Assembly (NCBI GenBank): GCA_947565915.1
Contig: CANOHY010000048.1
Coordinates: 1 to 11,209 of the forward strand
Direction of reading: 5' to 3'
Length of the DNA: 11,209 bases
Origin: an uncultured Eggerthellaceae bacterium
GTDB lineage: Bacteria; Actinomycetota; Coriobacteriia; Coriobacteriales; Eggerthellaceae
Shown here one piece after another: positions 4,966 to 11,144 of the stretch. The position numbers were made by a program, and so were the translations under genes. A model generated the notes under the pieces. That model was not told where the DNA came from and searched no databases. It saw nothing but the letters and a program-made list of their open reading frames with translations. Each line of letters starts with the position of its first letter. The first letter of the stretch is position 1.

Positions 4966-6615
4966 ATGAACCGCGTGATGACCAATGTGCTCGAAGCGCA
5001 AGAAGGTTCCAGGGAAGCTGAAGGGTTCGACCCCGTTGCTTACATCAACGAGCCAAGATGGAGCCACTCGTCGCTCGGGCTCGAGCGCATAGAGCTTCTG
5101 CTGCAGAAGCTGGGAAACCCCCAGGATAGCTTTCGCTGCATCCATGTGGCCGGCACCAACGGCAAGGGCTCAACCTGTACGTACATCAGCAACGTGTTGC
5201 GTGCGGCAGGACTGAAGGTGGCGCTTTTCACCAGTCCCTACATCGAGCGCTTCGAGGAGCGCATACAAGTGGATGGGCGCTCCATAAGCTTGGATGACCT
5301 GCGCGCAGCCACGCTGCTGGTGCGGGATGCAGCTGCCGAAGTGGAAGTGGAAAACGGCGAGCATCCCACCGAGTTCGAGTTGATGGCGGCAGTGGCATTC
5401 GTGCATTTCGCGCGCATGGGCTGCGATGTCGCGGTAATCGAAGTTGGCTTGGGAGGCCGTTTGGATGCCACCAACGTGGTGCACCCCGACCTCTGCGTGA
5501 TCGCGCGCATCGGGCTCGACCACACCGACGTGCTAGGCGACACCATCGAGAAGATCGCTGCGGAAAAGGCAGGCATCATCAAGCCAGGCGTGCCTGTGGT
5601 GTCGTGGCCGCAAGAACCTGCAGCCATGGAGGTGATCGCAAGCACCTGCGAACGCTTAGAGTGCCCCTTGAACTGCCCTGATTTCTCGCAGCTTGAAGTG
5701 GGACCACTCAATGCGTGCGATTGGACGCGTGCGTTCTCCTACAAGGGCATCCCTTACACCACGCATCTGATTGCCAGCTATCAGCCCTATAACGCTGCCC
5801 TGGCCATCGAGGCCATCGAGCATGCGGTGCTACCGCATGTGACGCACGAGCAGCTGGAAGACGCGCTGCCCGTCGGCATTGCGGCCACCACGTGGCCCGG
5901 CCGGTTCGAAGTGGTGAGCGTAAGCCCGCTCATCGTGGTCGATGGTTCGCACAACCCCCAAGGCGCCGACGCCCTGGCCACCACCCTTGAAGAGCTCGCG
6001 GGCTTTTTTGGTTCGGATGATTCCTCTCTCCTTGGGAGGAGCTTACGTTTTCACTCCTCGGTCGCTACGCTCCCTGCGGGGGTTGAAAACTCCAACTCCT
6101 CCCAAGGAGAGAGGATAGTGCGGGAATTTGCAGGGTCGACTGGGTTTGATGCGACGCTGCCGATTCTGCAGCCCACAAACGCAGGTGAAATCTCATCCAG
6201 GTTAGGTGATGACGCGAGTGCGCTACAGATTTCGCCGTCGCGTTTGGGTGCGAAGCCAAGGCAGCGCGTGTCGGCTTCGGAAAGAGCTGTGAATGCGGAA
6301 TCAGGCTTCACGTTTGTGATGGGCGTGCTGGCCGACAAGGAGTATCCGCATATTATTGCGCCCATGTTGCCATTTGCGCGACGCTTCGTGGTGTACGCGC
6401 CACCGAACCCGCGCGCGCTTAGCGCCGAGGAGCTCGCGCAGGCGATTCATAGGCAGGCGCCCGACATGGAAATCGTGGTGTGCGCTTCGCCGTCCGAGGC
6501 AATCGATGAGGCGCTTGCGCTGCACGAGCCAAATAGCGGCATTGTGGCTTTCGGCACGCTGTATGCCATAGGCGCTCTGAAACAGGAGCTGCGCGATAGG
6601 GGAGTAATCCAGTGA
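4966..6615 (+). CDS. folC: Folylpolyglutamate/dihydrofolate synthase with in-frame repeat insertion
   Basis: This Mur-ligase-family enzyme adds glutamate to folates with ATP. It is 549 residues long, against about 430-460 in the family. Visible motifs are the P-loop GTNGKGST (63-70), FTSPYIERFEERI, EVGLGGRLDATNVV, LDHTDVLGDTIEKIAAEKAGIIK, WPGRFE, and VDGSHNPQGADAL with His329. The C-terminal domain resumes at FVMGVLADKEYPHI. The excess length is one block, about residues 351-438, between HNPQ and FVMG. It is encoded by a palindrome plus repeat copy 3, without stop or frameshift, in a surface loop of the C-terminal domain, so the enzyme may still work. The start is uncertain: ATG 4966 (AGGG about 8 bases upstream) or ATG 4978 (GAAGGGG 12 bases upstream); GTG 4888 is less likely. 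Its stop overlaps the cyclo-ligase start. Confidence 0.93.
   Translation: MNRVMTNVLEAQEGSREAEGFDPVAYINEPRWSHSSLGLERIELLLQKLGNPQDSFRCIHVAGTNGKGSTCTYISNVLRAAGLKVALFTSPYIERFEERIQVDGRSISLDDLRAATLLVRDAAAEVEVENGEHPTEFELMAAVAFVHFARMGCDVAVIEVGLGGRLDATNVVHPDLCVIARIGLDHTDVLGDTIEKIAAEKAGIIKPGVPVVSWPQEPAAMEVIASTCERLECPLNCPDFSQLEVGPLNACDWTRAFSYKGIPYTTHLIASYQPYNAALAIEAIEHAVLPHVTHEQLEDALPVGIAATTWPGRFEVVSVSPLIVVDGSHNPQGADALATTLEELAGFFGSDDSSLLGRSLRFHSSVATLPAGVENSNSSQGERIVREFAGSTGFDATLPILQPTNAGEISSRLGDDASALQISPSRLGAKPRQRVSASERAVNAESGFTFVMGVLADKEYPHIIAPMLPFARRFVVYAPPNPRALSAEELAQAIHRQAPDMEIVVCASPSEAIDEALALHEPNSGIVAFGTLYAIGALKQELRDRGVIQ
6022..6115. repeat. Long nested palindrome (20-bp outer arms)
   Basis: The outer arms, 6022-6041 and 6096-6115, pair perfectly over 20 bases; the core of the left arm is CCTCTCTCCTTGGGAGGAG. 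The inner arms GTTTTCA (6047-6053) and TGAAAAC (6084-6090) pair inside, around a GC-rich loop containing CGGTCGCTACGCTCCCTG. A strong cruciform or RNA hairpin is expected. It lies within the folC coding sequence and is translated in frame. Confidence 0.85.
6146..6262 (+). repeat. Dispersed hairpin repeat, copy 3 (inside folC)
   Basis: This 117-bp copy matches copy 2 (2754-2870) in length and in both arms. Its left arm GGTGAAATCT pairs with AGATTTCGCC through one G-T wobble, and AAACGC pairs with GCGTTT, leaving a 33-base loop (6194-6226). In the folC frame it is read without a stop, giving LPILQPTNAGEISSRL and ISPSRLGAKPRQR. This peptide has no counterpart in the FolC family as I know it. Confidence 0.82.
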
Positions 6616-7223
6616 GCGACGAGGCGAAACAGGAGTTGCGCCGTCGCCTGAAAGCGCGGCGGGCTGCCGAGGATGCAGCTTCGCGGCAAGCTGCCGATGA
6701 GCTCATCATGCGCAACGTGCTTGCGACCCCCGCCTTCCAAAAGACAAGCATCCTTTTGCCCTACCTCTCGTTCGGAAGCGAGATCGACACCCGTGCGCTC
6801 ATCGAAGCGGCCTGGAGTGCGGGCAAGCGCGTCGCCCTGCCGCGCTGCTTGCCCAAAGGCGGCTTGGCGTGGCATGTGGTGGATGGCTTCGAAGGGCTAA
6901 TTGCCTCGTCTTTTGGCATGGAAGAGCCCGACCCGCGAACATGCGCCCTCTTCGATGCGGAAGATGCTGCTTGTACGGATGAGGCGCTCGCAATCGTTCC
7001 GGGACTCGCCTTTGACCGGCAAGGATATCGCTTGGGCTACGGCGGCGGTTTCTACGACCGCTTCCTGGCGCGCTTCAAGGGCACCTCGATGGGCCTTTGC
7101 CGCGATGAGCGTCGATTCGATGACCTGCGACAGGCAGATGCCATAGGCCCTTACGACGTGCCCGTGCACGTGGTGGTTACCGAAAGCGGTGCCTATTCCT
7201 CGAAGCCCATCTCATCCACGTAG
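6612..7223 (+). CDS. 5-formyltetrahydrofolate cyclo-ligase
   Basis: This 203-residue enzyme converts 5-formyl-THF to 5,10-methenyl-THF with ATP, returning the stored folate to the active pool. It starts with a basic helix, KQELRRRLKARRAAE, as in the family. It has the substrate-loop region PYLSFGSEIDT and ends its core with the signature PGLAFDRQGYRLGYGGGFYDR (130-150), the glycine-rich nucleotide-binding motif. The start is a GTG that overlaps the folC TGA by 4 bases (GTGA), which points to translational coupling and a folate operon. The last 31 bases overlap the end of the convergent ASKHA gene. The C-terminal tail, GAYSSKPISST, is therefore encoded opposite the last codons of that gene. 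Confidence 0.93.
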   Translation: MSDEAKQELRRRLKARRAAEDAASRQAADELIMRNVLATPAFQKTSILLPYLSFGSEIDTRALIEAAWSAGKRVALPRCLPKGGLAWHVVDGFEGLIASSFGMEEPDPRTCALFDAEDAACTDEALAIVPGLAFDRQGYRLGYGGGFYDRFLARFKGTSMGLCRDERRFDDLRQADAIGPYDVPVHVVVTESGAYSSKPISST

Positions 7224-8740
7224 AAACCATTGAAGGCAGTGCTGGTGGAAAGCTCCACGTAGTCGCATGTCTCGGCGATGGTGCGCGCCTCGTCGCGCGC
7301 TGCTTGGGATAGGCTCATCAGGCTGGCCCCCTCGATAGCCAAGTTTCCCTTGCTCTGCGCGCAGCCGAGCAACTCGGAAGGGAAAAGCCCCACGCGTGCC
7401 GCATTGCGCAGGTTCAGATACGAGCCGAACCCGCCAGCTATCACCAGCTTGTCGATGTCTGCCAAGGAGCAACCGCGCATGTCGATGAGCGTGCGCACGC
7501 CCGCGCAAATAGCCGCCTTTGCAAGTTGAAGCTGGCGCACGTCCTTTTGGGTGATGCTTATGCCATCTTGCAACACGAGCGCTGGTTGCCCGTCATCCAG
7601 CCCGAGGTGCGCTTCAAGGCCCTGCGAAACCGACTCGTCTACCTCGTCGGCATCCACGATGGCACCTGATTCGTCGATGAGCCCATGGTCCAGCATGAGG
7701 GCTATCGCATCGATGATGCCGGTGCCGCAAATGCCAATGGGATGCTCGTTGCCCACGGTGGTGCACACCAGCTGCCCGTCTTTGAATGCAACTTGCGAGA
7801 TAGCTCCCTCGTAAGCGGGCATGCCGTATTTGATGCATGCGCCCTCGAACACCGGGCCGGCAGCCGTAGCGCACGACACGATGCCCTGATTGTTGCCGAG
7901 CGCCATCTCGCCGTTGGTGCCCAGGTCTATCATCAGCGCGAGTTCGGGGTTGCGGTGCATGTCGAGTGCCAGCATGTCTGCGGTGATGTCGCCTCCCACG
8001 TATGCTGCAATGCATGAGGCGAACAACACGTTGCCATCGCAAATGCCGGCTTCGTCGAAAGCGGGCAGGTTCACATCGGCGCCGAAAAGGGTAGGCGGCG
8101 TGAAGGGTGACACGCCCAGCGGCGTTGGATCGATTCCGGCTGCGATGGTCTCCATTACGGTATTGCCCGCTAGCACCACGTGCTCGATGTCCGCGCAGGT
8201 GATGCTCGCGGCGCTCGCGAGTTCGCGAATCATGGTTACCAACTCGGTAGAAATGCCCTCCTCCATGGGCACGAGGGCACCGTCGGCGCAGGCGGTGATG
8301 CGCGAGAGCACGTCGGCACCGAAGGCAATTTGCGGGTTCGATGCTCCCGCGGTGCCTATGATCTGCCCTGTGGCTAAGTCGTGCAGACGGCAGACGACCG
8401 TCGTGGTGCCCACGTCGATGGCAACCGAGCAGCTAGCAGCGTTCTCGCTTGCATCCAGGCCCCAAGGGTTCTCTTGGCCTGTGCCCGATTGCGCCACCAC
8501 CATCTCGGAATGGCTTGGCACGACCACCACCATGCCCTCTTCAGCTATGGTTTGGCAGGCCAGCTTGAAGTCGACGCCCTCGGTGCCATGCACCAGCACG
8601 CGACACTTCTTGCAGGTGCCATGGCCGCCACAGGGTGCGTCCAAGGGCACGCCAGCCAGCTGAACGGCCTTCAGCACCGTGGTTCCAGGCTCAACTTCTA
8701 CGACGGTTTCGACGTCGGCATCGCGAATGGCGAGTTTCAT
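7193..8740 (-). CDS. [2Fe-2S] ferredoxin-ASKHA protein, reductive activator of corrinoid proteins (RACE type)
   Basis: This 515-residue protein has an N-terminal plant-type [2Fe-2S] domain with Cys37-x5-Cys43-x2-Cys46 and Cys62 (CGGHGTCKKC then ACQT). It is followed by an ASKHA ATPase part: VAIDVGTTT (107-114), VVLAGNTVM, MIDLGTNGEMAL, GPVFEGACIKYGM, ICGTGIIDAIA and VIAGGFGSYLNL. This is the layout of RACo/RamA-like activators, which use ATP to reduce inactive Co(II) corrinoid proteins of methyltransferase systems. The assigned role is by family; its corrinoid partner is not in the window. I start at ATG 8740, with GAGGAGG 11 bases upstream. The open frame back to 8863 would run into the preceding gene and adds unrelated residues. 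It lies 32 bases after the DUF2284 gene, so the two form one operon. Confidence 0.9.
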   Translation of the reverse strand: MKLAIRDADVETVVEVEPGTTVLKAVQLAGVPLDAPCGGHGTCKKCRVLVHGTEGVDFKLACQTIAEEGMVVVVPSHSEMVVAQSGTGQENPWGLDASENAASCSVAIDVGTTTVVCRLHDLATGQIIGTAGASNPQIAFGADVLSRITACADGALVPMEEGISTELVTMIRELASAASITCADIEHVVLAGNTVMETIAAGIDPTPLGVSPFTPPTLFGADVNLPAFDEAGICDGNVLFASCIAAYVGGDITADMLALDMHRNPELALMIDLGTNGEMALGNNQGIVSCATAAGPVFEGACIKYGMPAYEGAISQVAFKDGQLVCTTVGNEHPIGICGTGIIDAIALMLDHGLIDESGAIVDADEVDESVSQGLEAHLGLDDGQPALVLQDGISITQKDVRQLQLAKAAICAGVRTLIDMRGCSLADIDKLVIAGGFGSYLNLRNAARVGLFPSELLGCAQSKGNLAIEGASLMSLSQAARDEARTIAETCDYVELSTSTAFNGFYVDEMGFEE

Positions 8741-8772
8741 GGCAGGCTCGGCCTCCTCGGGGCTCGTCTTTG

Positions 8773-9300
8773 CTAGTTCATCATGATGCAACTGGTATAG
8801 GCGATGGTGTTGGGGCCATGGTTGTAGGGCACATCGGCCTTCGAGCACAGATCGCTCACCCAAATGCCAGCGCCTTCCATGGAAGTCATCTGCTCGTCAG
8901 GGAAGCGACAGGGCGCATTGGGATAAGTGCACTCCGCGCAATTGGTGCAGGTGCCCGTGCCCAGCACCATCACGCTGGGGTCTTCATCGCGTACTTTGCG
9001 CGCGAACGCCTTCATGCGCTCGGCGTGCAGCTTGGCATATTCTTCGATGCCCTCGATATCGAAGCTGTCTTCCAGCTGGCCTACTGTTTGCACCAGAAAA
9101 CAGGTGCGATAGGAATCGATGCGCTCTTGGTAGTAGTCCAGGTCCCCGCATGCAGGCGGGCATGCCCAGTTGGTGTCGAAAGTGGGGCAGCGACCCGAGC
9201 CGCACATTTCGCGCACTTGCTTGTTCACCTTCACGAGTGAGGTTGAGCATTCGCCGGTTTGCTCGAACCCTACCGAATCTGCGATCGCCTGGATGTCCAT
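8773..9300 (-). CDS. DUF2284 cysteine-rich putative metal-binding protein
   Basis: This 175-residue protein matches the DUF2284 pattern. C-x4-C (CGSGRC, 33-38) is followed by WACPPACG (Cys47, Cys51), and later by a cluster read as TCTNCAECTYPNAPCRFP and a terminal SCIM. Such a Cys pattern suggests an iron-sulfur cluster or another metal site, but the biochemical function of the family is not established. I chose the ATG at 9300 because GGAGG lies 5 bases upstream. Starts at 9315 and 9324 overlap that ribosome binding site. It is the first gene of a unit with the corrinoid-activator-like gene, and DUF2284 genes commonly sit near anaerobic corrinoid or methyl-transfer genes. A supporting electron-transfer or cofactor role is inference. 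Confidence 0.88.
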   Translation of the reverse strand: MDIQAIADSVGFEQTGECSTSLVKVNKQVREMCGSGRCPTFDTNWACPPACGDLDYYQERIDSYRTCFLVQTVGQLEDSFDIEGIEEYAKLHAERMKAFARKVRDEDPSVMVLGTGTCTNCAECTYPNAPCRFPDEQMTSMEGAGIWVSDLCSKADVPYNHGPNTIAYTSCIMMN

Positions 9301-9318
9301 CTTCGCCTCCATAAGCAT

Positions 9319-9344
9319 GTTCAAGCATTTTGAAGTAGTTCAAG
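9319..9344 (-). promoter_or_regulatory. Repeated GTTCAAG upstream of DUF2284 gene
   Basis: GTTCAAG occurs at 9319-9325 and 9338-9344, 19 bases apart. The first copy also forms an inverted pair, TTCAA (9320-9324) with TTGAA (9330-9334). The cluster lies just upstream of the ribosome binding site of the DUF2284-activator unit, where an operator would be expected. No clear -35/-10 pair was found, so this is a weak regulatory candidate. Confidence 0.25.
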
Positions 9345-9405
9345 TGACTGCATTGCCATGGTAAAGCATACGAGCGGTCATTTCAGGTGGAATCGCATCC
9401 TTCTA

Positions 9406-9446
9406 CCAATGTGCGCGCCCTTCGCAATGACGGACGCGCACATTGG
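9406..9446. other. Strong 12-bp hairpin
   Basis: CCAATGTGCGCG (9406-9417) pairs perfectly with CGCGCACATTGG (9435-9446) around a 17-base loop. It has no adjacent T-tract. It stands 7 bases from the A/T-flanked terminator hairpin in the gap between two minus-strand units. It may stabilise the 3' end of the upstream transcript or be an independent palindromic repeat. Confidence 0.55.
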
Positions 9447-9453
9447 TCGCTAT

Positions 9454-9485
9454 CAAAAATGCCAAGGAGGATTTTGGCATTTTTG
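9454..9485 (-). terminator. Intrinsic terminator after the fucose-isomerase-like gene
   Basis: CAAAAATGCCAA (9454-9465) and TTGGCATTTTTG (9474-9485) form a perfect 12-bp stem with an 8-base loop, 18 bases past the stop codon of the minus-strand gene ending at 9504. Read on the minus strand the stem closes with a run of five T. The mirror arrangement would also work for plus-strand transcripts. It separates this gene from the DUF2284-activator unit downstream. Confidence 0.75.
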
Positions 9486-9503
9486 CATAGGATTCTTTGA
9501 TCC

Positions 9504-11078
9504 TTAAAGCTCTATGACTTCGAGATTGAGAGCATCGGCAAGCTCTTTGACATCATCTACGTAATCGCCATAGACCAGAGGAATATGGTTGCCTACTTGG
9601 CCTGCGCATTGCAAGAACTTATGAGCATCGTCAACTTGGAAGAAGACGCCCTCCGAGCAGTTCTTGGCCTTGTAACCCATGCCGCCGCAAATGGTTCCCT
9701 TTGCTACGAAGATCTTCTCGCAGGTGGGGTCAAAGCGGCACATGGTGACAACCTGACCATTGTCCTTGGCGAAATCGTAGCGCAGAGTGGTGCCCCAACC
9801 GCTGTACGCGAAGGAATTCACGCCGTATGGCTGCATTTCCGTGCCAAAACCTTTCATATTGCGGGCTGGCGTGGCATGGAACGTGTACACAACGTTTTCG
9901 AGGTCTTCGATGCTCGACTCCAATTCGCCAGGTTCATACTGCATGTTCACTAGCGGTACCAGAGGTGCGGTCTTCTCGCCCTTCTTGTAGGTTGCAACGG
10001 CAGTGTTGCCCATGTAGGGAGCGCTGAACGAAAGGTTGCTCAGAAGCACCATGGACAGGAGCGCAGAGAGGTCCATCTCGCAGGCAGAGCAGATGCCGTT
10101 CTCGTTATTGAGCGAATGGTTCAGGCAAAGAGTGTAGTGATCCTCGTTCAGCCTGCGCGTTGCGCACATGTCGGGGCAAGGCGATGCCCAGGCATTGCAC
10201 TCGTAGTGCTCCAGCAATTTGTTCACGAGGTAATACGCGCGAACCGATGGCTCTGCTTCCTTGAACTCCATCGAATTGTAGTCGGCACCATCAAGCAGCT
10301 CGGAAGTCATCTCGTTGATAATCTTCTGATCCTCGTCGGTGATGTTGAGGCAATGACGACCAGGAAGCGTGGGGTTCGTGTCGTCGGGAACGTTATGCAT
10401 CATATCTGCGAATTCATGCAGATCGAGCGAACGAAACTTAACACCAAGCTTATTCGTGACGTCTTCAAGGTTAATGAAGGAGTCTTGCGCCGAAAGCGAC
10501 ATGGTGCCATGCGCGGCTCCCGTGGGGCGCGTGAGCTTGAGCACCTTGGTCTGCGCAAGGGCTTTCTTTGCACGCAGGATGCGCATCGTGTGCATAGCGT
10601 CTTCTGGTGTCTCGAACACGAAGGCTTCGTAGCCGCGCGCCCAAAGTGCGGCGGTTGCGCTTGTGTTGCCGCAGCAGAACTCCATGTAGGCGATGGGCTT
10701 CTTGTACTTCGCTACGAATTCGAGCACGTAGTCGATGCCGAAGCCGAAGTTTCCAAAGATGAACAGGTCGACGCTTTGCGGGTCCTCGCCGCCGCCCTTT
10801 ACGAGCAGTTCCTCCGTTAGAGGGAACGTCTCGTCGCGAATAATCTCGACGCAAGGAAGAAGGTTCACCATAGAGGGGTCGCAAACTTCCTCAAGGCTCT
10901 TGACGAAGTCCTTCTTGACCTCTTGGTAATGCATCATCTCGGCTTCGGTAGTCAGCTCTTCGCCAGCTCCGAACCGACAAGGTCCTTCGAAGACGTAATC
11001 ATGCACGATGCCATACATGATTGGCTGAACATTCAGCTTTACGTCAATCCCCTTCTTGATGTCGAAATCGAGTTCCAT
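9504..11078 (-). CDS. L-fucose isomerase-like family protein
   Basis: This 524-residue protein resembles the L-fucose/L-arabinose isomerase fold. It has a long N-terminal Rossmann-like part. CSACEMD (330-336) corresponds to the family's metal-binding glutamate region. PYMGN (354-358) and FHATPARNM (400-408) follow. The C-terminus, NHIPLVYGD (497-505), resembles the family's final His motif. Classical members interconvert aldoses and ketoses with Mn2+; the substrate here is unknown. The protein is unusually rich in Cys, including SPCPDMC and CSAC, so it may belong to a distinct subfamily. The ATG at 11078 has AGGGAGA 5 bases upstream; an in-frame start at 11132 would add an 18-residue basic, Cys-containing leader. 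It stands alone, closed by a terminator. Residues 51-63 are encoded by DNA that recurs inverted at the window edge. Confidence 0.75.
   Translation of the reverse strand: MELDFDIKKGIDVKLNVQPIMYGIVHDYVFEGPCRFGAGEELTTEAEMMHYQEVKKDFVKSLEEVCDPSMVNLLPCVEIIRDETFPLTEELLVKGGGEDPQSVDLFIFGNFGFGIDYVLEFVAKYKKPIAYMEFCCGNTSATAALWARGYEAFVFETPEDAMHTMRILRAKKALAQTKVLKLTRPTGAAHGTMSLSAQDSFINLEDVTNKLGVKFRSLDLHEFADMMHNVPDDTNPTLPGRHCLNITDEDQKIINEMTSELLDGADYNSMEFKEAEPSVRAYYLVNKLLEHYECNAWASPCPDMCATRRLNEDHYTLCLNHSLNNENGICSACEMDLSALLSMVLLSNLSFSAPYMGNTAVATYKKGEKTAPLVPLVNMQYEPGELESSIEDLENVVYTFHATPARNMKGFGTEMQPYGVNSFAYSGWGTTLRYDFAKDNGQVVTMCRFDPTCEKIFVAKGTICGGMGYKAKNCSEGVFFQVDDAHKFLQCAGQVGNHIPLVYGDYVDDVKELADALNLEVIEL
10888..10926 (-). 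repeat. 39-bp inverted repeat, internal arm
   Basis: This segment lies inside the fucose-isomerase-like gene and encodes YQEVKKDFVKSLE. Its reverse complement is identical over all 39 bases to 11171-11209, the last bases of the window. The 244 bp between the two arms contains the 5' part of the gene and its presumed promoter. Confidence 0.9.
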
Positions 11079-11127
11079 TCTTTTCTCCCTTCGCTCTTTA
11101 TCGACACTGCTTGCCTTACTGCAACAA

Positions 11128-11144
11128 CGCATTCGATGAATGCG
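11128..11144. promoter_or_regulatory. 17-bp palindrome, candidate operator
   Basis: CGCATTC and GAATGCG form a perfect 7-bp inverted repeat around GAT, about 50 bases upstream of the fucose-isomerase-like start codon. It sits between that gene and the possible divergent coding start at 11136. Its size and symmetry fit a dimeric repressor site; a short hairpin is the alternative. Confidence 0.35.

Larger units (their letters stand above)
6018..6281 (+). mobile_element. In-frame composite palindromic insertion inside folC
   Basis: The segment holds a 94-bp palindrome (6022-6115), a short linker and repeat copy 3 (6146-6262). TTCGGA occurs at both edges, at 6012-6017 and 6276-6281, in the same reading phase. 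If these are a target-site duplication, the net insertion is 264 bp, exactly 88 codons. Removing it restores ...GFFGSERAV...GFTFVMG, a FolC of about 461 residues, the usual size. It carries no transposase, so it would have to be moved in trans. The exact edges are inference, because a 6-base direct repeat can arise by chance. Confidence 0.65.

Noticed and set aside
271..6262. CRISPR array formed by the three repeats
   Set aside because: The copies are kilobases apart, about 80-117 bp long, with genes between them and no regular spacers or cas genes.
6018..6281. folC as a frameshifted pseudogene
   Set aside because: The frame is open through the insert and family motifs on both sides are intact, so the gene is lengthened rather than broken.
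7890..8663. 257-codon plus-strand open frame opposite the ASKHA gene
   Set aside because: It lies entirely antisense to conserved ferredoxin and ASKHA motifs and shows Ser/Ala/Met-rich shadow composition.
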